A stretch of 10,284 nt of DNA from Firmicutes bacterium CAG:882 (GTDB taxonomy: Bacteria; Bacillota; Clostridia; Lachnospirales; Lachnospiraceae): NCBI GenBank assembly GCA_000435595.1, contig FR895400.1:1-10284 (forward strand), read 5' to 3'. The first letter of the stretch is position 1; each line of letters opens with the position of its first letter. Position numbers and translations under genes: made by a program. Shown here in pieces: positions 6,175 to 10,284 of the stretch. Below the pieces are notes generated by a model. That model was given only the letters and a program-made list of their open reading frames with translations, had not been told where the DNA came from and did no database searches.

Positions 6175-7968
6175 TTAATTTCCCGGCTTATACTCGAAGG
6201 TCAGGCTTATGCTCGTGATGTTTCCAAGCTCCTCATTATCCACTATGCAAGGGCTCACGGTGCTTGTGTCGCCGTCTGCCGTTCTCGCCTCAGCAGGAAC
6301 CGACTTGACCCACGCGTTGTAGATGTTGAGTCTCGTGCATTTCTTATCGTCTGTCGTTGTGTACGGCTCTGCAACGAGTGGATATGACTGTCCGTTAATC
6401 TCAAGGTCAACAACCTCAATTATGTAGCCCGGATAGAGAAGCTCTCCGTTGGATATACCGAGTGCACAGAACACCGTGCTGTTGGCATATCCTGCCGCAG
6501 TCTTGCTGAAATCAAGTGATACCGTGTAGGTTCCCTCGCCTGTTATCTTTACATCCCCTGCAACGATTCCGTCCGTCTTTTCGGATGGATTGTACTCGTC
6601 GCCGACGCTGTAGGTCACACTCCAGTCGTTGGAGTTAAACATGAGCCATGCGACAGCCTCATCGGATGCCGCTCCGGCAGGCGTTCCGTTGTCAAGTGAC
6701 TCAGGCGCTGCCTCAAGTGCCGCTTCCATCTCCGCCTTGGCGTTCTCCTTTATTATCTCATCGTCAAGTGCCGACTGCGCAGTGTAGCTTCTCGCCTTGT
6801 AAAGTGCCTCGACGTCGGAATCAAGCCAGCTTAAAGTGCTTCTCTTAAAGAGGCTTGAGCAGTCCCAGAGAACAGGACAGTAGTTGTACAGGTCGCAATT
6901 ATCAAGGAAATTGTTAATAAAGTCACAGGTGTTATTCTTCACCGAACCGTCGGCATTTAACGCAACCGCATACTCTCCGAATATAACGCCGTAGCCCGCA
7001 TCGGTGAATCTGGTCATCATCTCAAGAAGCTCATTCTGCTTCTCGTAGTGCTTTATTGTTCCCCAGCTTGAAAGGCTTGTCGAACCGCAGTATGAGAAAG
7101 GCTCATAGTAGTGAACCGAAACCAAGAGCTTGTTCTTTGCCGTGTCCGTTGGCATGACATATCTGCTGTCACAGGTGCTCTTTATGTCAGTACCATAGCC
7201 GGCGATGAGAAGAAATCTCTGCGTATTGTTGCCGCCTGTCGCACGCACGGTGTCAACAAAGGTCTGGTTAATCTTGTTGGTCATAACATAACACTCATCT
7301 GTCGAGAGCGTACCCGAGTCCGCCGCGATATCCTTGTCGTTGAGACGCTCGCCCAGCTCCTCGTTAGCTGACTCAAAAATCAGGTAATCAGAGTAGTCCT
7401 TGAACCGCTCTGCAATCTGATGCCACATTGAGATGTACATATCCATTGCTTTCTGTCTCGTGTCAGCACTTGCCGAACCGAACATTCCCCACCAGCTTCC
7501 GTCCCAGTGGTCATTGATGATGACGTACATATTCTCGTTCATGGCATATCCCACAATCTCCTCAACACGCGCAAACCAATCCTCGCTGATTGTGTAATCA
7601 CCGCTCTCAAAGTTCATCTTGTTCGTCCATGCCACAGGAATACGAATCGTATCAAAGCCCGAGTTCTTCATCGCGGTAATCATCTCCTGCGTCGTCACAG
7701 GCTGTCCCCACAAGGTCTCATAGCTTGACACAGCAGCTCCTGTTCCGAGTGAGGCATGTCCGTAGGCCTCCATTGTGTTGCCGAGATTGATGCCGTTTCC
7801 CATAAGCTTCGTAAGCTCAACCGACGTAAGCTCCGTTCTCACGCCCGCGTTGTCCTTTTTTCCGAGTACCTTGAATGCTCCGAGCTCAGCCGCTATGTAC
7901 ACGATAAGTCCTATGAGCACAACCGACAAAGCCGCGATGAGCACCGCCTTTTTTCTGCCTTCCTTCAC
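6175..7968 (-). CDS. Membrane-anchored GH5 family endoglucanase-like enzyme with C-terminal beta-rich module
   Basis: 597-residue secreted glycoside hydrolase, predicted to cleave beta-1,4-linked glucans or related plant polysaccharides with retention. The GTG start at 7968 is chosen because GAGGAGG sits 8 bases upstream; the ATG at 8040 would bury this site in the gene. Residues 1-6 are basic, then a hydrophobic helix (about 7-27) without a clear cleavage site or lipobox suggests a signal anchor. The catalytic TIM barrel runs from about 45 to 400: NLGNTMEAYG, ETLWGQPVTT, TIRIPVAW (Arg109), NDHWDGSWWG, acid/base Glu203 in FESANEEL, SVHYYEP (His286) and nucleophile Glu332 in VIFGEYAV. An Ala/Glu-rich linker (about 402-438) leads to a beta-strand-rich domain (440-597), probably carbohydrate-binding, which I cannot assign to a CBM family. 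Substrate and GH5 subfamily are not resolved. It is transcribed alone, divergent from the gene at 8187. Confidence 0.92.
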   Translation of the reverse strand: MKEGRKKAVLIAALSVVLIGLIVYIAAELGAFKVLGKKDNAGVRTELTSVELTKLMGNGINLGNTMEAYGHASLGTGAAVSSYETLWGQPVTTQEMITAMKNSGFDTIRIPVAWTNKMNFESGDYTISEDWFARVEEIVGYAMNENMYVIINDHWDGSWWGMFGSASADTRQKAMDMYISMWHQIAERFKDYSDYLIFESANEELGERLNDKDIAADSGTLSTDECYVMTNKINQTFVDTVRATGGNNTQRFLLIAGYGTDIKSTCDSRYVMPTDTAKNKLLVSVHYYEPFSYCGSTSLSSWGTIKHYEKQNELLEMMTRFTDAGYGVIFGEYAVALNADGSVKNNTCDFINNFLDNCDLYNYCPVLWDCSSLFKRSTLSWLDSDVEALYKARSYTAQSALDDEIIKENAKAEMEAALEAAPESLDNGTPAGAASDEAVAWLMFNSNDWSVTYSVGDEYNPSEKTDGIVAGDVKITGEGTYTVSLDFSKTAAGYANSTVFCALGISNGELLYPGYIIEVVDLEINGQSYPLVAEPYTTTDDKKCTRLNIYNAWVKSVPAEARTADGDTSTVSPCIVDNEELGNITSISLTFEYKPGN

Positions 7969-8186
7969 GTTACAATCCTCCTCAGGTTTATTTTCATTTA
8001 CCCATATAATAACTGTATTTTTTACACCGCAACACCCCATAATCTAGAGCATTATTATGGTTATTTTTACACCTTGAAGCAGCCCTGTCCCAATAAAAGC
8101 AGCGGCATCTAAATATGTGTCATAATCCCCGTCCACGCATAATATATATTAAGGTTATAACCTTACACACAAAAAAGGAGGAACAC
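7969..8186. other. Divergent intergenic region between the glycanase and DUF11-like genes
   Basis: 218 bases without a convincing gene. Leftward it carries the glycanase ribosome binding site GAGGAGG. Rightward it carries AAAAAAGGAGGAACAC before the ATG at 8187. It holds a 7-bp inverted repeat CCATAAT/ATTATGG (8037-8043 and 8054-8060) and a 16-bp perfect palindrome at 8150-8165. I found no good sigma-A promoter for either gene: the AT-rich CATAATATATATT at 8138-8150 could supply a -10 for the rightward gene but lacks a matching -35. Confidence 0.6.
8150..8165. promoter_or_regulatory. 16-bp perfect palindrome upstream of the DUF11-like gene
   Basis: TAAGGTTATAACCTTA is identical to its reverse complement and ends 21 bases before the start codon at 8187, just before the ribosome binding site. 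Its place between the AT-rich -10-like stretch and the Shine-Dalgarno suits an operator. As RNA it has no loop of its own, so a DNA-binding dimer is more plausible than a hairpin. No cognate regulator can be named. Confidence 0.5.
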
Positions 8187-9041
8187 ATGGCAACCTTTTA
8201 TAATCAGGCAACACTTTCCTACAACGGAAACACAACCACATCCAACATCACCACCGGTGAGATTGTTGAGATATTGACCGCAGCAAAGACTGCCGTAACC
8301 GACACCTACCGCGCCAACGGCAGGATAACCTATATCGTAAGCATAGTGAACTCGGGTGCCGAGGATTTCACCGGGCTCACCGTAACCGACAATCTCGGAG
8401 CCTACACCTACAACACGGTGACGCTCAGACCGCTTGAGTACGTCGAAGGCTCAGTAAAATATTTTGTCAACGGAGTGCTCTCAGCCTCCCCTGTAATAAC
8501 AGCCACATCACCGCTCACGATCACGGGCATCACGGTTCCTGCCAACGGAAGCGCAATCCTCGTGTACGAGGCGGATGTCAACGAGTTCGCCCCTCTCGAC
8601 ACCGATGCAGTTATAACCAACACAGCCACCATAACAGGTGCAGGTCTCACCTCACCTATCACGGCGGTTGAGACGGTACGCGCTGAGAATAACGCTTTCC
8701 TCACGATAAGCAAATCCCTCACGCCTTCCACCGTCACCGAGAACGGGCAGCTGACCTACACCTTCATCATCCAGAACTCCGGCAACACCGAGGCGGGAGC
8801 GGACGACAATGTTGTCCTCACTGATACTTTTATCCCTATCCTCAAGAACATCACCGCCACCTTCAACGGTACAACATGGGTTGAGGGCGTCAACTACACC
8901 TACAACGAGACGACGGGAGAATTCGCGTCAATCGGCGGGCAGATTACCGTGCCTGCCGCAGCCTTCACGCGCGACACGACAACGGGCGCCCTCATCGTAA
9001 ATCCGGGTGTAAGTACGCTCACCGTGACGGGAACAATCTAA
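8187..9041 (+). CDS. Thr-rich two-repeat DUF11-like protein without signal peptide
   Basis: 284-residue protein of unknown function. The ATG at 8187 is chosen because AGGAGG lies 5 bases upstream; reading from 8115 would add residues unlike the rest. It begins MATFYNQATLSYNGN, a start I associate with a group of clostridial DUF11-containing proteins (from memory, not searched). Two beta-rich repeats are visible. The first, about 32-165, has KTAV...NGRITYIVSIVNSG, LTVTDNLG and VEGSVKYFVNG. The second, about 172-284, has KSLTPSTVTENGQLTYTFII, QNSGN, VVLTDTF and WVEGVNYTYN. These match the DUF11/conserved-repeat pattern of bacterial surface proteins. Yet there is no signal peptide, membrane helix, LPXTG motif or S-layer domain, and no cysteine. 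It is rich in Thr, Asn, Val and Ile and poor in charge. It stands alone, divergent from the glycanase, and ends at a bidirectional terminator. It could be a structural or surface-layer protein exported by an unrecognised route, or an intracellular assembly. Confidence 0.85.
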   Translation: MATFYNQATLSYNGNTTTSNITTGEIVEILTAAKTAVTDTYRANGRITYIVSIVNSGAEDFTGLTVTDNLGAYTYNTVTLRPLEYVEGSVKYFVNGVLSASPVITATSPLTITGITVPANGSAILVYEADVNEFAPLDTDAVITNTATITGAGLTSPITAVETVRAENNAFLTISKSLTPSTVTENGQLTYTFIIQNSGNTEAGADDNVVLTDTFIPILKNITATFNGTTWVEGVNYTYNETTGEFASIGGQITVPAAAFTRDTTTGALIVNPGVSTLTVTGTI

Positions 9042-9073
9042 GCCCCTTAAGCCTGCAAAACTTGAGTTCCACA

Positions 9074-9118
9074 AAAATGCTGCCGGAGGTATTCCTTCCG
9101 GCAGCGCTTTACTTTTTA
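9074..9118. terminator. Bidirectional intrinsic terminator between convergent genes
   Basis: A 9-bp perfect stem GCTGCCGGA (9079-9087) and TCCGGCAGC (9097-9105) encloses a 9-base loop. Rightward it is followed by GCTTTACTTTTT, and leftward, on the minus strand, by ATTTTTG. It lies between the DUF11-like stop at 9041 and the ATPase stop at 9120-9122, so it can end both convergent transcripts. Confidence 0.9.
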
Positions 9119-9119
9119 A

Positions 9120-10284
9120 TCAACCCATGAATTTAAATTTTTCCTTTTTTCTTCTATGCGGAATCTTCTCCCTGATATCGTCCGTCTCAAACCATAGCTG
9201 CAGCCTTTCAACGAAAAGTGACAGGTACCTGAACAACGATTCAGTGGCTATGGCGAACACAACAGCAAGCATTATACACTCTGTAGACATTTTGCTCATG
9301 TAAAACAGGCTCTTTAAAACCGTGCTTGAGAATGCAAGTCCGACAACACACAGCACAAATACAGATGCGGTAAGCTTGTTCAGCGGTCTGCTTATCTTAT
9401 ACATTATCATAAATCCGACTATCGCAAGCAGCAGCGTCGCCGCCGTCGCCACTCCGTCAGTGTCAAGATTAAATGTATTGCCGAACATCACAAGTGCTCC
9501 GACACATATAACATCCGTTAGTCCGGCAGGAAGTGCACGAAGAAGAACATTCTTCATGAAGTTGCCCTCAATTCTCTTCTTGTTAGGCTGAAGTGCAAGG
9601 AAGAATGAAGGTATACCTATCGTGAACATCGCTATAAGCGAAATCTGTGCCGGTTCAAGAGGATAAGTAACAGCCGCAATTATTGAACACAATGCCATTA
9701 TGAATGAAAAAATATTCTTAACAAGGAAAAGACTCGCCGAACGCTCAATGTTGTTAACAACACGTCTTCCCTCCAGCACAACCGACGGCATCTTGGAAAA
9801 ATCCGACTCAAGCAGAACCACCTGCGCCGCCTGTGCCGCCGCATCGCTTCCCGACGCCATCGCAATACTGCAGTCGGCATCCTTGAGTGCCAGAACATCA
9901 TTGACACCGTCTCCGGTCATTGCGACTGTGTTTCCCTGCTTTTTGAGAGCCCCGACAAGCTGTCTCTTCTGTTCGGGCGACACTCGTCCGAACACTACAT
10001 ACGCTCTTGCCGCATCATAAAGCTCACGCTCAGTATGAATCGTTGACGCATCTATATATCTGTCGGCACCATCTATGCCTGCCCGAAGTGCAACCTCTGA
10101 AACCGTAACCGGATTGTCTCCCGATATAACCTTGACCGACACGTCCTGCTCGGCAAAATATCTGAAAGTCTCCTTTGCATTCTCTCTTATCGGATTCGCC
10201 ATGACAACAAGCGCGAATGGATGGACATTGCCCGTAAGAGGCTTTCCGTCTATCACCCCGAAGTACTTTGCGAACACCAGCACA
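9120..10284 (-). CDS. P-type cation-transporting ATPase, CtpE-like, N-terminus cut by window edge
   Basis: C-terminal 387 residues of a P-type ATPase that pumps a cation across the cytoplasmic membrane using a phospho-aspartate intermediate. The reading frame is open to the right edge; the GTG at the edge is not a start. Missing are the first membrane segments, the actuator domain and the DKTGT phosphorylation site, probably some 400-450 residues. Visible are the end of the P-domain with ISGDNPVT (53-60), GRVSPEQK (99-106) and TGDGVNDVLALKDADCSIAM (123-142), then about six membrane segments, M5 to M10, between 185 and 365. The M5-M6 sequence, LVKNIFSFIM and TIGIPSFFLALQPNKKR, resembles the CtpE group, whose mycobacterial member is reported to import calcium. 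It differs from heavy-metal (CPx) pumps, which end soon after the P-domain with two helices. The tail is basic (PHRRKKEKFKF). Ion specificity is not provable from this fragment. Confidence 0.93.
   Translation of the reverse strand, partial: VLVFAKYFGVIDGKPLTGNVHPFALVVMANPIRENAKETFRYFAEQDVSVKVISGDNPVTVSEVALRAGIDGADRYIDASTIHTERELYDAARAYVVFGRVSPEQKRQLVGALKKQGNTVAMTGDGVNDVLALKDADCSIAMASGSDAAAQAAQVVLLESDFSKMPSVVLEGRRVVNNIERSASLFLVKNIFSFIMALCSIIAAVTYPLEPAQISLIAMFTIGIPSFFLALQPNKKRIEGNFMKNVLLRALPAGLTDVICVGALVMFGNTFNLDTDGVATAATLLLAIVGFMIMYKISRPLNKLTASVFVLCVVGLAFSSTVLKSLFYMSKMSTECIMLAVVFAIATESLFRYLSLFVERLQLWFETDDIREKIPHRRKKEKFKFMG

Noticed and set aside
7969..8040. N-terminal extension of the GH5 enzyme starting at the ATG at 8040
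   Set aside because: The extension would contain the strong GAGGAGG site, and the basic residues plus hydrophobic helix of the anchor begin right after the GTG at 7968.
8119..8146. CATAATATA as a sporulation sigma-K -10 element
   Set aside because: The -10 pattern fits by composition, but no AC dinucleotide lies at the needed distance for the -35, and AT-rich DNA gives this match easily.

Overview
The window looks like a chromosomal stretch from an anaerobic, fibre-degrading Firmicute, most likely a Lachnospiraceae-type gut or rumen clostridium. This is inferred from a single-chain pyruvate:ferredoxin oxidoreductase, a short YtrA-type GntR regulator paired with a membrane protein, a membrane-anchored GH5 glycanase, strong AGGAGG-type ribosome binding sites and a moderate GC content judged by eye. 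No rRNA, tRNA, CRISPR array, transposase or phage gene was seen, and the order of the genes looks ordinary for a chromosome.

Layout from left to right. (1) 1-3259, minus: pyruvate:ferredoxin oxidoreductase, cut by the left edge and missing only its C-terminal part. (2) 3316-4101, minus: an HD-domain phosphohydrolase-like protein 56 bp upstream of the oxidoreductase gene, probably co-transcribed with it. (3) 4199-5572 and 5587-5970, minus: a two-gene operon of a GntR/YtrA regulator followed by a polytopic membrane protein with a DUF5808-like segment, driven by a promoter that overlaps a large palindrome. (4) 6175-7968, minus: a GH5 cellulase-like enzyme with an N-terminal membrane anchor and a C-terminal beta-rich module, ended by a strong terminator. 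(5) 8187-9041, plus: a Thr-rich two-repeat DUF11-like protein with no signal peptide, divergent from the glycanase. (6) 9120-10284, minus: the C-terminal part of a P-type cation ATPase, cut by the right edge. A bidirectional terminator separates (5) from (6).

The genes do not form one obvious pathway. The oxidoreductase is central fermentation metabolism, converting pyruvate to acetyl-CoA and reduced ferredoxin. The glycanase acts outside the cell to supply sugars. The GntR/membrane pair is a self-regulated envelope module. The points most worth a second look are the shortened segment inside the oxidoreductase's thiamine-pyrophosphate domain, the palindromes placed exactly at start sites or promoters (before the oxidoreductase, HD, GntR and DUF11-like genes), and the signal-less DUF11-like protein. 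Nothing here amounts to a clearly new multi-gene system.
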